A stretch of 64,000 bases of DNA from Kaistia sp. 32K (GTDB taxonomy: Bacteria > Pseudomonadota > Alphaproteobacteria > Rhizobiales > Kaistiaceae). The notes beneath the pieces are model-generated. The model was not told where the DNA came from. It searched no databases and saw nothing but the letters and a program-made list of their open reading frames with translations. The first letter of the stretch is position 1. Each line of letters begins with the position of its first letter. The position numbers and the translations under genes are program-made. The stretch lies in assembly GCF_016629525.1 (NCBI RefSeq), contig NZ_AP024269.1, forward strand, positions 3,911,001-3,975,000, read 5' to 3'. Positions 24,446 through 32,659 of the stretch are shown here, one piece after another.

Positions 24446-25645
24446 ATGGACCGCCCCGCCAATCGCCAGGCGCGCTTCTTCGTCGCCCTCGCCATCATGG
24501 TCGCGCTGCTGAACAGCACGGCCGCCTCGCCGCTCTATACGAGCTACCGCGTGATGTGGTCGCTCGACGCCTTCACCGTGGCGTTCATCTTCGCGATCTA
24601 CGCCGTCGGCACGCTGATCGCGCTGTTCGTGCTCGGGCGCCTGTCCGACCGGCTGCCGGACCGGCGGCTCCTGATCCTGCTTTCACTCGGCATCGTCATC
24701 GCCGGCGCGCTGATCTTCGCCTCGGCCGGCAATCTGCCGACGCTTCTCGTCGGCCGGCTTCTCGCCGGCGCTGGCACGGGCGGGCTGACCGGCGTCGCCA
24801 ACGCCGCACTGATCGAGCTCGACCCCAAGGCCGACGCGCGCGCCAACGCCGTGCTCGCCACCGCCGTCTTCACCGCCGGCTGCGCGCTCGGCCCGATGAT
24901 CAGTTCGGCCGCGCTCTATTTCGACGCCTGGCCGCTGCAACTGCCCTTCATCCTGATCGCCACGCTGGCGCTGATCGCCATTCTCGGCCTCGCCACGGCA
25001 TCCTGGCAGCCGGCGCCGCGCGCGCTGCCCGTCGCCTCGAGCCCGGCCGGAACCGCCGCGCCGGCCGGCCGTTACACAGCCTTCGCCGTCGCCGCCGGCG
25101 CGGTCATCCTCGCCTGGGCGGTCGGCTCGACCTTCGCCGGCCTCGGCGTCACCTTCGTGCACGAGCTGCTGAAGGTCGAAAGCCAGGCGGCGTCGGGCGT
25201 CATCGTCGCCGCCTTCCAGCTCGTCGCCGGCATCAGCCAGCTCGCCAGCCAGCGCGTCGATTCGAACCGCGCCATGGTCTGGGGCACGACGCTGCTCGCG
25301 CTGGCAATCCTGCTGTGCGCCTTCGCGATCTGGACCGGCTCGCCGCTGCTCTTCGTGCTCGGCACGGTCGGCAGCGGCATCGGCTACGGCGCCGCCTTCG
25401 TCGGCTCGGCCGGCATCGTCAACCGCATCGCGCCGCCGGATCGCCGCGCCACCTGGGTCTCGGCCTATTACATCACCGGCTATCTCGCCAACGCGCTGCC
25501 GGTTCTGGCGCTCGGCTTCCTCGGCGACAGGCTCGGCCTCTTCGGCGCCTTCCTGTGCCTGACCGCCTTCACCGCGATCGGCACCGTCTTCGTCAACGGC
25601 GCGGCGCAGATCGTGCTGCGGCCGGCGTCGCGCCGCCGGCCGTGA
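24446..25645 (+). CDS. MFS transporter
   Basis: This 399-residue permease has twelve predicted helices and the major-facilitator signature in the loop between helices 2 and 3 (LGRLSDRLPDRR). Similar MFS proteins export drugs or sugars. Substrate unknown. The 3' end lies only 3 bases before the convergent SDR gene. It is separated from the EamA transporter by 132 bases, so either a shared transcript or independent expression is possible. No regulatory gene is adjacent apart from the MarR 1.1 kb upstream. Confidence 0.88.
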   Translation: MDRPANRQARFFVALAIMVALLNSTAASPLYTSYRVMWSLDAFTVAFIFAIYAVGTLIALFVLGRLSDRLPDRRLLILLSLGIVIAGALIFASAGNLPTLLVGRLLAGAGTGGLTGVANAALIELDPKADARANAVLATAVFTAGCALGPMISSAALYFDAWPLQLPFILIATLALIAILGLATASWQPAPRALPVASSPAGTAAPAGRYTAFAVAAGAVILAWAVGSTFAGLGVTFVHELLKVESQAASGVIVAAFQLVAGISQLASQRVDSNRAMVWGTTLLALAILLCAFAIWTGSPLLFVLGTVGSGIGYGAAFVGSAGIVNRIAPPDRRATWVSAYYITGYLANALPVLALGFLGDRLGLFGAFLCLTAFTAIGTVFVNGAAQIVLRPASRRRP

Positions 25646-25648
25646 TCG

Positions 25649-26416
25649 TCAGTCGAGTTCCTGCGTGCCGCCGCCGGAGACGGTCAGCACCTGGCCGCTA
25701 ATCCATGCGGCCGCCGGCGAGCAAAGGAACAGCGCCGCATTGGCGATGTCCGAAGGCTGGCCGAGCCGGCCGAGCGGCGTGTGCTTCAGCATCGCCTGCT
25801 CGATCTCGGGCGTCAGCACGCTCTCGAGCGCATCGGTCTTGGTCGCCCCCGGCGCGATCGCGTTGACGCGGATGCCCATCGGGCCGAGATCGAAGGCGGC
25901 GTTGCGGGTCAAATGATTGACGGCAGCCTTCGAGGACCCATAGGAGGCCATCCGCTGGTTCCTGTTCTCGCCTGCCATCGACGAGATGTTGAGGATCGCC
26001 CCACCACCGGCTTCGCGCATGTGCGGCGCGCAGAGCTGCATCAGCCGAAACGGCGCGAAGACGTTCAGCGCATAGGCCCAGTGAAAGTCCTTCATCGGCA
26101 TGTCGAACGGCTTCGGGCCGCCGCCGCCGGCATTGTTGACGAGAAGCGTCAGCCGGCCATAGGCGGCAATCGTCGCGTCGACGACGGCAGCGAGATGCGC
26201 GTCCTCCGTGACATTGCATTCGAGGCCGATCGCCCTTCCGCCCGCTTCGGTGATCGCGTCGGCCACCGCGAGCGCGCCTTCGAGCTTCAGATCGGTGACG
26301 ACGACGGCGGCGCCGGCCTCGGCAAAGGTCTGCGCGATGGCGCGACCGATACCGGCCGCGGCGCCGGTGACGATGGCGACGTCCGAACCGAGATCGAGGA
26401 GATGGTTGATCGGCAT
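25649..26416 (-). CDS. Short-chain dehydrogenase/reductase
   Basis: The 255-residue oxidoreductase carries the NAD(P)-binding TGAAAGIGRA motif near residue 18, NNAGGGG near 92, and the catalytic Ser...YGSSK segment (about residues 143-164). It ends with the classical GQVLTVSGGG loop. It is a 'classical' SDR such as 3-oxoacyl-ACP reductase or glucose 1-dehydrogenase relatives. The substrate is not predictable. It faces the MFS gene with a gap of three bases. About 280 bases of repeats separate it from the molybdopterin oxidoreductase gene on the same strand. Confidence 0.9.
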   Translation of the reverse strand: MPINHLLDLGSDVAIVTGAAAGIGRAIAQTFAEAGAAVVVTDLKLEGALAVADAITEAGGRAIGLECNVTEDAHLAAVVDATIAAYGRLTLLVNNAGGGGPKPFDMPMKDFHWAYALNVFAPFRLMQLCAPHMREAGGGAILNISSMAGENRNQRMASYGSSKAAVNHLTRNAAFDLGPMGIRVNAIAPGATKTDALESVLTPEIEQAMLKHTPLGRLGQPSDIANAALFLCSPAAAWISGQVLTVSGGGTQELD

Positions 26417-26549
26417 AAGGCACCTGAGCTTTGACCAGACAGGAAAGTCAGTCTGGCATGGCCGCCCGCCGCCGTCATCCGCGCCGCCCAGCCCCGGTGT
26501 CTGGCAAGCCGGGCGTGCCGCCGCGTTTCCCTCTTAGGGAGAGAAGCCA

Positions 26550-26695
26550 AGCAAGCCCCTCACCCTACCCTCTCCCGCAAGCGGGCGAGGGTTTCGGCCG
26601 GCACCCCTTTAGCAATCTCATTGCGTAGCGACGGGCGCAGGCGATCCCCCTCTCCCGCTTGCGGGAGAGGGTCGGGGTGAGGGTCTGCCCTTAGC
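26550..26695. repeat. Inverted repeat pair, 'CCTCACCC...CTCTCCCGC' family
   Basis: CCCTCACCCTACCCTCTCCC near 26558-26577 faces CGGGAGAGGGTCGGGGTGAG near 26664-26683. It forms a palindromic block between the SDR start and the oxidoreductase stop. The rest of 26417-26549 shows no gene. Confidence 0.8.
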
Positions 26696-26697
26696 CC

Positions 26698-27480
26698 TCA
26701 GATCCCGGCATACCATTCGTAGCCGCGATCTTCCCAAAACCCGCCCTTGCCGCCGTCGATGTCGGCGAAGCCGGCCACCGCCTCGATGCGCATGACATAT
26801 TTCGCCATCTTGTAGCCGAGCTGGCGCTCGACCCGGAGCCGCAGCGGCGCGCCATGCGGCACCGGCAACGGCTGGTCGTTCATCTCGTAGGCGAGGATGG
26901 TCTGGGCGTGATAGGCGTCCTCGAAGCCGAGGCTCTCATAGTATTTCGAGTCCCCCGCCAGCGTCTGCTCCAGCGTATCGGCGCAGTAGAACACGATGTA
27001 GCGCGCCTCCGGCTTCAGCCCGGCCTTGTCGAGCAGGAGCTTCAGCGGCACGCCCTTCCACTTGCCGATGCAGCTCCAGCCCTCGACGCAGTCATGCCGG
27101 GTGATCTGGGTGCGCGACGGCATGGCGCGCAGATCCGCCAGCGACCATTCCGCCGGCCGCTCCACCAGCCCGCCGATCTTGAGCCGCCAGTCGACGAAGC
27201 CGTTCGCCGAGAGCGCCAGATAGTCGGCGTCCTGCGGATCGATGCTGCCGTTCGGCTTGAAGTCGGGCGAGATGTCCGCCTCGCTGTATTCGCGCGCCAT
27301 GTCGTTGGGTCCGAGGACGGCGCGCTGCGCCGTGCGGGTCAGCGTTTCCGCCCGGACCAGCATGCGGCGGACCCAGTCGACATTCGAGAGTTCCTCGCAG
27401 CCGGAGAGCAACAGCGCGCCGCCGAGGACGAGCGACCGCTTCAGAAAGCCGCGACGATCGAGACCCTTCTCAGCGCGCAT
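26698..27480 (-). CDS. Molybdopterin-dependent oxidoreductase (sulfite oxidase fold)
   Basis: The 260-residue enzyme starts with a Tat signal (DRRGFLKRSLVLGG) and a lipobox-like LLSGC. It has the sulfite-oxidase-fold sequence with the molybdenum-binding cysteine in RHDCVEGWSCIG and the RVERQLGYKMAKYV region. It resembles the methionine sulfoxide reductase catalytic subunit MsrP (YedY), but also other small oxidoreductase molybdoproteins. It is encoded right after a cytochrome b gene (overlap of 11 bases), not the membrane MsrQ partner. So the electron donor is probably the cytochrome b protein. The enzyme would act on the periplasmic side. The exact substrate is unknown. Confidence 0.85.
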   Translation of the reverse strand: MRAEKGLDRRGFLKRSLVLGGALLLSGCEELSNVDWVRRMLVRAETLTRTAQRAVLGPNDMAREYSEADISPDFKPNGSIDPQDADYLALSANGFVDWRLKIGGLVERPAEWSLADLRAMPSRTQITRHDCVEGWSCIGKWKGVPLKLLLDKAGLKPEARYIVFYCADTLEQTLAGDSKYYESLGFEDAYHAQTILAYEMNDQPLPVPHGAPLRLRVERQLGYKMAKYVMRIEAVAGFADIDGGKGGFWEDRGYEWYAGI

Positions 27481-28309
27481 CGGACTTCTCCTCGGGCTCG
27501 ATGACATAGCGGCCGGAGATCATCGAGCGCAGATTGTTGAAGACGCCGGAGACCAGCACCATGACGAGGTGGACGACGATGAACAGCACCACCAGCGTCG
27601 CGCAGATGAAATGGATGGTGCGCGCCGTCTGGCGGCCGCCGAAGAGATCGACCAGCCAGGGAAAGGCGGCGTCGACGCCGGGCGACATGGTGAGGCCGGC
27701 GAGCACCAGCAGCGGCAGCACGACGAGGGCGATGCCGAAATAGGCGAGCTTCTGCAGCACGTTGTAGTGCCGGGCCTCCTCCCCCTTCGGGAAGCGGAGC
27801 CGCATGTGCTCCCATATCGAGCCGCCGATATGGCGGAGCTGGTCGCGCGAGGGCACCAGCTCGCGCAGATGGCCACTGGCCGCGCTCCAGGCGAGATAGA
27901 CGAGGCCGTTGGCGACGAACAGCCAGGCGAAGAAGAAGTGCCAGCGCCGGCCGGTGGCGAGATCCTGATAGCTAGGCAACGTCGCCCAGCTCGGGAAGCC
28001 GCGCTCGACCCATTCGCCATTCTCGCGCGACACGCCGAGCACGCCGGTGGTGGTGAAGTCGTGGCCGAAAACAGTGGTGACGCCGACCGGCTTTTCCGTA
28101 TCCGGCCCCTGCCGCATGGCGAGCACGGGGTGGTCGAAATGCGAGCGCTGGCCGAGATAGAGCGCCGGGTGGGCGTTGAAGATCTGCATGCCGCTCATCA
28201 GCAGCACGGCGACGCAGAGGACATTGATCCAGTGCGTGATCCGGACCGCCAGCCGGTGGCGATAGATCAGGCGGCGTTCAGGAACGCCTTCTTCGGAAAT
28301 CGCAGACAT
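27470..28309 (-). CDS. Cytochrome b/b561-type membrane protein
   Basis: The 279-residue integral membrane protein has about four to five helices with paired histidines (RITHWINVLC, RRWHFFFAWLF, TIHFICATLVV, HLVMVL). This pattern is the b-type cytochrome fold that serves hydrogenases and oxidoreductases as quinone-linked electron carriers. A periplasmic loop of about 80 residues separates the first helices. The gene precedes and overlaps the molybdopterin oxidoreductase start, so the two proteins very likely form one redox system that passes electrons between quinone pool and molybdenum site. The ATG at 28309 is used; a start at 28333 would add eight residues. Confidence 0.88.
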   Translation of the reverse strand: MSAISEEGVPERRLIYRHRLAVRITHWINVLCVAVLLMSGMQIFNAHPALYLGQRSHFDHPVLAMRQGPDTEKPVGVTTVFGHDFTTTGVLGVSRENGEWVERGFPSWATLPSYQDLATGRRWHFFFAWLFVANGLVYLAWSAASGHLRELVPSRDQLRHIGGSIWEHMRLRFPKGEEARHYNVLQKLAYFGIALVVLPLLVLAGLTMSPGVDAAFPWLVDLFGGRQTARTIHFICATLVVLFIVVHLVMVLVSGVFNNLRSMISGRYVIEPEEKSDAR

Positions 28310-28434
28310 GGCCGGACTCCGCCGACCCGGCACGCGGTCAAAACGGCCGCCCTCTTTCCGGGCCCAACCATTCTACGCCGATTTTGCCCAAGAGGTTTCG
28401 CTGGGGAGGCTCCCCCTCCATCCAAACATCAAAA

Positions 28435-29055
28435 GCCATCATCCTGAGGTGCCCGGCAAAGCCGGGCCTCGAAGGAGGGTCCAGGGAATGCCTACAGGAC
28501 CGTGAGCCGGATCCGACCGCAACCCGGAGCTACGCTGGAGCCTCCTTCGAGGCTTCGCTCCCGCGAAGCACCTCAGGATGACGGCGGAGCCGGGCCAGTC
28601 GACCTGGAGGGGTCAGAGGTCGGGGCAACCGCCGCACGCCAGCAAGCCGAAGGACGCCCGGCGGATATAGCGCCTGACCTTCACCTCTCCCATGGGGAGA
28701 GGTCGACGGCCGAAGGCCGGCGGGTGAGGGGTTGGGAATTCTCCGGAGAGGACGTACCCCCTCACCCGGACCTGCGGTCCGACCTCTCCCCATGGGAGAG
28801 GTGAAGGCAGAGGCTGCTCCGCCGTCCCCCGCCCACTCCCCGTCATCCCGGCGGAGGCCGGGATCCATACGGCTGCGCCCTCGGGAGGATCGCGCGGTCA
28901 GCAACCCGGCGAAGTGGATCCCGGGTCAAGCCCGGGATGACGGCGAGCGGGGCACGTGGGCCGGTGCGTGAGAGGTTCGTGAATCCACCGGAGAGCACGT
29001 ACCCCCTCACCCGGACCTATGGCCCGACCTCTCCCCATTGGAGCAGTGAAGACAG
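28435..29055. repeat. Dense cluster of three palindromic repeat families
   Basis: From left to right: CATCCTGAGGTGCCCGGCAA and its inverted partner near 28439 and 28560-28580; CACCTCTCCCATGGGGAGAGG units near 28683, 28780 and 29025; and CGTCATCCCGGCGGAGGCCG near 28841-28862 with its inverse near 28915-28943. About 760 bases between the cytochrome b and the hydroxyacid dehydrogenase genes hold only these. Families recur elsewhere. Confidence 0.85.
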
Positions 29056-29069
29056 AGGCGAGCAGCCCC

Positions 29070-29969
29070 TCAGTCCTTCAGCTTCGTGCCGTTCTGCGCG
29101 GCGATGAAGTCGGCGATCATCGGCACGAACTTCTCCGCCTGGCCCGACGCCGCCATGGCGGCGAAATTGTTCTTCACCGCCTCGCCCAGCGTGTTCACGG
29201 CGCGGGCGTCGTCGGCCATCGAGGCGAGGTAGCGCAGGTCCTTGTAGGCGTTCGAGATGGTGAAGGGATGGGCGTTCTCGTTGCGGTCGATGACGTAGTT
29301 CATGAAGGTATCGTAGAAGCCGCAGCGCATGCGGCCCTTGCTGATCACCGAATGGAACGTGTCCGGCGTGATGCCGACCTTCTGGCCGACGGCCAGCGCC
29401 TCGGAATAGAGCGCGGCATAGCCGAGCGACAGGAAGTTGTTGAGCAGCTTCATCTTGTGGCCGGCGCCGACGGGGCCGACATGCACGATGGTCGCGGCCC
29501 AGCAGGCGATGAGCGGCTCGATCGAGGCGAACACCTCGTCGGAGGCGCCGACCAGCGCCTGCAGCGTGCCGGCCGCGGCGTTCGCCGGCGTGCCGCCGAG
29601 CGGCGCATCGACGAAATGCGCGCCGATCGCCTCCAGCCGCCCGGCGAGGCGGGTGGTCGAGGTCGGCTCGGCGGTCGAGCAATCGACGACGACCAGGCCC
29701 TTGCGCGCGCCGGCCAGGATGCCGTCGGCGCCCTCGATGACGTTTTCGACGTCGGAAGAGCCTGTGACGCAGAGGAAGATGACATCGGCGCCGCGCGCCA
29801 TTTCGGCCGGCGTCTTGACCTCGCTGGCGCCGAGCGCGACCAGGCGCTCGACCGCCTCGCGGCGGCGGTTGGCCATGACCAGCAGCGGATTGCCCTTGGT
29901 CAGGAGGTTGGTCGCCATCCCCTCGCCCATGAATCCAAGTCCGATGAAGCCAACGGTGCGGTTCGCCAT
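29070..29969 (-). CDS. NAD(P)-dependent beta-hydroxyacid dehydrogenase
   Basis: This 299-residue protein belongs to the 3-hydroxyisobutyrate dehydrogenase/tartronate semialdehyde reductase family. It has the nucleotide-binding signature GFIGLGFMGEGMATNLL (residues 6-22), the substrate segment DAPLGGTP and the catalytic lysine in GAGHKMKLLNN. Several acids are possible substrates. The ATG at 29969 starts the classical N-terminus. It is divergent from the D-2-hydroxyacid dehydrogenase at 30199. The spacer of about 230 bases likely holds promoters for both. In context (a dehydratase, an aldolase and an SDR follow within 12 kb) it could act in sugar-acid catabolism. Confidence 0.9.
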   Translation of the reverse strand: MANRTVGFIGLGFMGEGMATNLLTKGNPLLVMANRRREAVERLVALGASEVKTPAEMARGADVIFLCVTGSSDVENVIEGADGILAGARKGLVVVDCSTAEPTSTTRLAGRLEAIGAHFVDAPLGGTPANAAAGTLQALVGASDEVFASIEPLIACWAATIVHVGPVGAGHKMKLLNNFLSLGYAALYSEALAVGQKVGITPDTFHSVISKGRMRCGFYDTFMNYVIDRNENAHPFTISNAYKDLRYLASMADDARAVNTLGEAVKNNFAAMAASGQAEKFVPMIADFIAAQNGTKLKD

Positions 29970-30198
29970 TGCAGCAACCCCTTCCTGGGTGTTTGCATTT
30001 GATTTCGTTCGCAGATTAGAGTGCGTCGCGGGTTCAGGACAAGGCGGCGAGCGGCCTGTCCGTCCAGGAATGTCCATCGAATTCGATCGTCCGGCCGTTT
30101 CCCGACGCGGCGATCGGATTTTCCTGTTATCGATCACAGCGATCCGGCCGAGGCACGCGCCGGCCGGGATCGCGCGCAGCCACATCCAAGGAGCGTCC

Positions 30199-31164
30199 AT
30201 GTCTCGGCCAGAACTTCTCATGCCCGGCCGCATGCAGCAGAACATCAACGATGCCCTCGACGCCAAGTTCGTCGTGCATCGGCTCTACGAGGCGAAGGAC
30301 CCGGCCGCGACGCTGGCCGAGATCGCGCCGCGCATCCAGGCTGTTGCCGTCGGCGGCGCCGTCGACGCGGCGCTGATCGACAAGCTGCCGAAGCTCGAGA
30401 TCATTGCCTCGTTCGGCGTCGGCTATGACGCGGTCGACGCCAAGCATGCGGCGACCAAGGGCGTCATCGTCACCAACACGCCGGATGTGCTGACCGAGGA
30501 AGTCGCCGACACGGCGCTCGGCCTCCTGCTGATGACCGTGCGCGAGCTCTCTGCTTCGGAGCGCTATCTGCGCGCCGGCAAGTGGCCGTCGGGCAACTAC
30601 CGGCTCAGCGGCTCGCTGCGCGACCGCACCGTCGGCATCGTCGGTCTCGGCCGCATCGGCAAGGCGATCGCCCGCCGCCTCGAGGCGTTCGACGTCAAGG
30701 TCGTCTACCACAACCGCCGCCCGGCCTCGGACGTCGCCTACAAGTACTATGCCGACCTGACCGAGATGGCCCGCGACGTCGATACGCTGCTCTCCGTGCT
30801 GCCGGGCGGCGCCTCGACTGAGAAGGTGATCAACCGCGCCGTCCTCGACGCGCTCGGCCCCGAGGGCGTGCTGATCAATATCGGCCGCGGCACGGTGGTC
30901 GACGAGCCGGAACTGATCAAGGCCCTGCAAGAGAAGCGGATCCTCGCCGCAGGCCTCGACGTGTTCGAGAAGGAGCCGCAGGTTCCGGCCGAGCTGATCG
31001 CGCTCGAGAACGTCGTGCTGCTGCCGCATGTCGGCTCGGCCTCGGTCTATACGCGCAACGCCATGGGCCAGCGCGTCATCGACAACCTCTTCGCCTTCGC
31101 CGACGACAAGCCGCCGCTCAGCCCCGTCCACGAGACGCCGTTCACCGGCTGGAAGAAGAAGTAA
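30199..31164 (+). CDS. D-2-hydroxyacid dehydrogenase (glyoxylate/hydroxypyruvate reductase-like)
   Basis: The 321-residue enzyme has the NAD-binding segment VGIVGLGRIGKAIARR (about residues 146-161) and the family motifs GVGYDAVD, INIGRGTVVDE and the catalytic histidine in LLPHVGSAS. Glyoxylate, hydroxypyruvate or another 2-keto acid may be reduced. AAGGAG lies upstream of the ATG, six to eight bases away. Being divergent from the beta-hydroxyacid dehydrogenase suggests a shared regulation. Neighbouring sugar-acid enzymes support a role in overflow of keto acids, but this is inference. Confidence 0.92.
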   Translation: MSRPELLMPGRMQQNINDALDAKFVVHRLYEAKDPAATLAEIAPRIQAVAVGGAVDAALIDKLPKLEIIASFGVGYDAVDAKHAATKGVIVTNTPDVLTEEVADTALGLLLMTVRELSASERYLRAGKWPSGNYRLSGSLRDRTVGIVGLGRIGKAIARRLEAFDVKVVYHNRRPASDVAYKYYADLTEMARDVDTLLSVLPGGASTEKVINRAVLDALGPEGVLINIGRGTVVDEPELIKALQEKRILAAGLDVFEKEPQVPAELIALENVVLLPHVGSASVYTRNAMGQRVIDNLFAFADDKPPLSPVHETPFTGWKKK

Positions 31165-31184
31165 GGCGCTCCAGGCGTTCGAAG

Positions 31185-31412
31185 TCCCCTCTCCCGCACG
31201 CGGGAGGGGGTTTTCCTTCACCTCTCCCTGAGGGCGAGGTGAATAGAGTGCCGGCCTGGAGTCACATTCCGGCCTTTCGCGCCGCCGTCGCCCCACGCTC
31301 GCCGTCATCCCGGCCTCCGAGCCGGGATCCATTCAGACGAAGCCTTGGGGAGTTCGCACGCCCCGGAACCCGGCTGCATGGATCCCCGCCTTCGCGGGGA
31401 TGACGACGGAGC
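31185..31412. repeat. Repeat cluster before the SDR gene
   Basis: CCCCTCTCCCGCACGCGGGAGGGG near 31188-31211 and CTTCACCTCTCCCTGAGGGC near 31217-31236 are followed by CCGTCATCCCGGCCTCCGAG near 31302 and its inverse near 31378-31408. No gene between 31165 and 31434. Confidence 0.8.
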
Positions 31413-31434
31413 ATCCCCCCGCTGACAGCGCCCC

Positions 31435-32190
31435 TCAGAGCGAGAAGCCGCCGTCCGACAGGTAGACCTGGCCGGTCGTGTAGCGCGACTCGTCGGACGC
31501 CAGGTAGATCGCGAGCGACGCGATTTCCTCGGCGGTGCCGAGGCGGCCCATCGGCTGGCGGTCGATGAACTGCTGGCGGATTTCTTCCACCGTCTTGCCC
31601 TGCTTTTCCGCCTGCTCGGCGATGCGGCCGTCGAGCGAGGGCGACTGGATCGTGCCGGGCGCGATCGAATTGGCGCGGATGCCCTGGCGGATATAGTCGG
31701 CGGCGATCGCCTTGGTCAGGCCGACGACGGCGGCCTTCGACGCGCCATAGGCGTAGCGGTTCGGGATGCCGCGCACCGAGCTCGCGCCCGACGAGATGTT
31801 GATGATCGAGCCCTCGCCCTTTTCCAACATGCCAGGCAGGAAGGCGCGGATGGTGCGGTGCATCGCCTTGACGTTGATGTCGAAGGAGAAATCCCAGTCG
31901 TCATCGGACGTCGTCAGCACCGTGCCGTGATGCACGAAGCCGGCGCAGTTGAAGAGGATGTCGACCGGGCCGACTTGTCTCGACAGCGCGTCGACCGCCT
32001 CGGTCGAGCGCACGTCGAGCGTATGCACCTCGGCGACGCCGCCGGCCTTCAGATCGGCCATCCCTTCCGCCTTCAGGTCGGTCGCGATGACGTAGGCGCC
32101 CTCGGCCGCGAAGGCGAGCGCCGTGGCATGGCCGATGCCGGCGCCCGCCGCCGTCAGAAAGGCGCGCTTGCCCGTGAGACGTCCCGTCAT
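31435..32190 (-). CDS. SDR family oxidoreductase
   Basis: The 251-residue protein has an unusual NAD-site variant TAAGAGIGHATA at about residue 13-24 and NCAGFVHHG near 81. Its catalytic Ser...YGASKAAV occurs at about residues 134-152, with a YLSDGGF end. Sequence resembles the 2-keto-3-deoxy-L-fuconate dehydrogenase and BDH2-like (3-hydroxybutyrate) group. The upstream gene (GNAT) ends only 19 bases earlier on the same strand, so it is the last gene of a minus-strand run from 35.8 kb. A role in sugar-acid oxidation fits the IlvD/Edd dehydratase and KDPG aldolase nearby but is not proven. Confidence 0.9.
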   Translation of the reverse strand: MTGRLTGKRAFLTAAGAGIGHATALAFAAEGAYVIATDLKAEGMADLKAGGVAEVHTLDVRSTEAVDALSRQVGPVDILFNCAGFVHHGTVLTTSDDDWDFSFDINVKAMHRTIRAFLPGMLEKGEGSIINISSGASSVRGIPNRYAYGASKAAVVGLTKAIAADYIRQGIRANSIAPGTIQSPSLDGRIAEQAEKQGKTVEEIRQQFIDRQPMGRLGTAEEIASLAIYLASDESRYTTGQVYLSDGGFSL

Positions 32191-32209
32191 GAATTCTCTC
32201 CCGTTCTTC

Positions 32210-32659
32210 TCAGCTTGTTGTCTTGATCATATGAATGAGAACGCGATCGGCGAGCGCCTCCCGCCTTTCGATCGCGTAGCCGTGTCGCCGGTACCAGGCG
32301 ATGTTGTCGACGAGCTTCTCGCCCGTGTAGAGCCGGAGCGTCGAAAGCCCGAGCTCGCGCGCCCGCGCCTCGGCGAAGGCGAGCAGCCGGTTGCCGACGC
32401 CCTCACCCCGCGCTTCCGGCGCCGTCGCGACGCTCCAGATCAGGAGGTCCTCCGGCCGGACTTCCAGCACCAGCGCGCCCGCGAGGCCCTCGTTCCCGTC
32501 GAGCAGCCAGAATTCGTGGCTCGCGAACAGGCCCGCATAATCGGCCAGAAGCGGCAGCGGCTCGACGCCGAGCCTGGCGCGGTTCGGCGCATAGGCGGCC
32601 CGCTGCAGCGCCTCGATGTCAGCGCGATCCTCCGGACCGCCGCGACGCGGCTGGCTCAC
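32210..32659 (-). CDS. GNAT acetyltransferase, stand-alone copy B2
   Basis: This 149-residue protein starts with GTG (MSQPRRGGPEDRADIEALQ) and carries the acetyl-CoA loop EARGEGVGNRLLAFAEA (about residues 83-98). It is a paralogue of the N-terminal domain of the fused protein just upstream (about 13-16 differences over 140 residues). Its start overlaps the stop of that gene by four bases (GTGA). It keeps the native C-terminus DRVLIHMIKTTS, which the fused copy has lost. The acceptor is unknown. GTG was chosen because the overlap copies exactly that between the other duplicate genes. Confidence 0.85.
   Translation of the reverse strand: MSQPRRGGPEDRADIEALQRAAYAPNRARLGVEPLPLLADYAGLFASHEFWLLDGNEGLAGALVLEVRPEDLLIWSVATAPEARGEGVGNRLLAFAEARARELGLSTLRLYTGEKLVDNIAWYRRHGYAIERREALADRVLIHMIKTTS

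Noticed and set aside
23476..25701. 741-codon plus-strand frame across the EamA and MFS genes
   Set aside because: It is a +1/-1 shadow of two membrane proteins with typical hydrophobic helices in their own frames. The shadow frame is arginine-rich and lacks any motif.
28435..29055. Possible CRISPR array
   Set aside because: The repeats here differ from each other, are inverted palindromes of several families, lack uniform spacers, and there are no cas genes.
28310..29069. Small frames in the repeat cluster, e.g. 28530-28904 and 28732-28971
   Set aside because: They are built from intergenic repeat families that recur elsewhere; no ribosome site or family resemblance.
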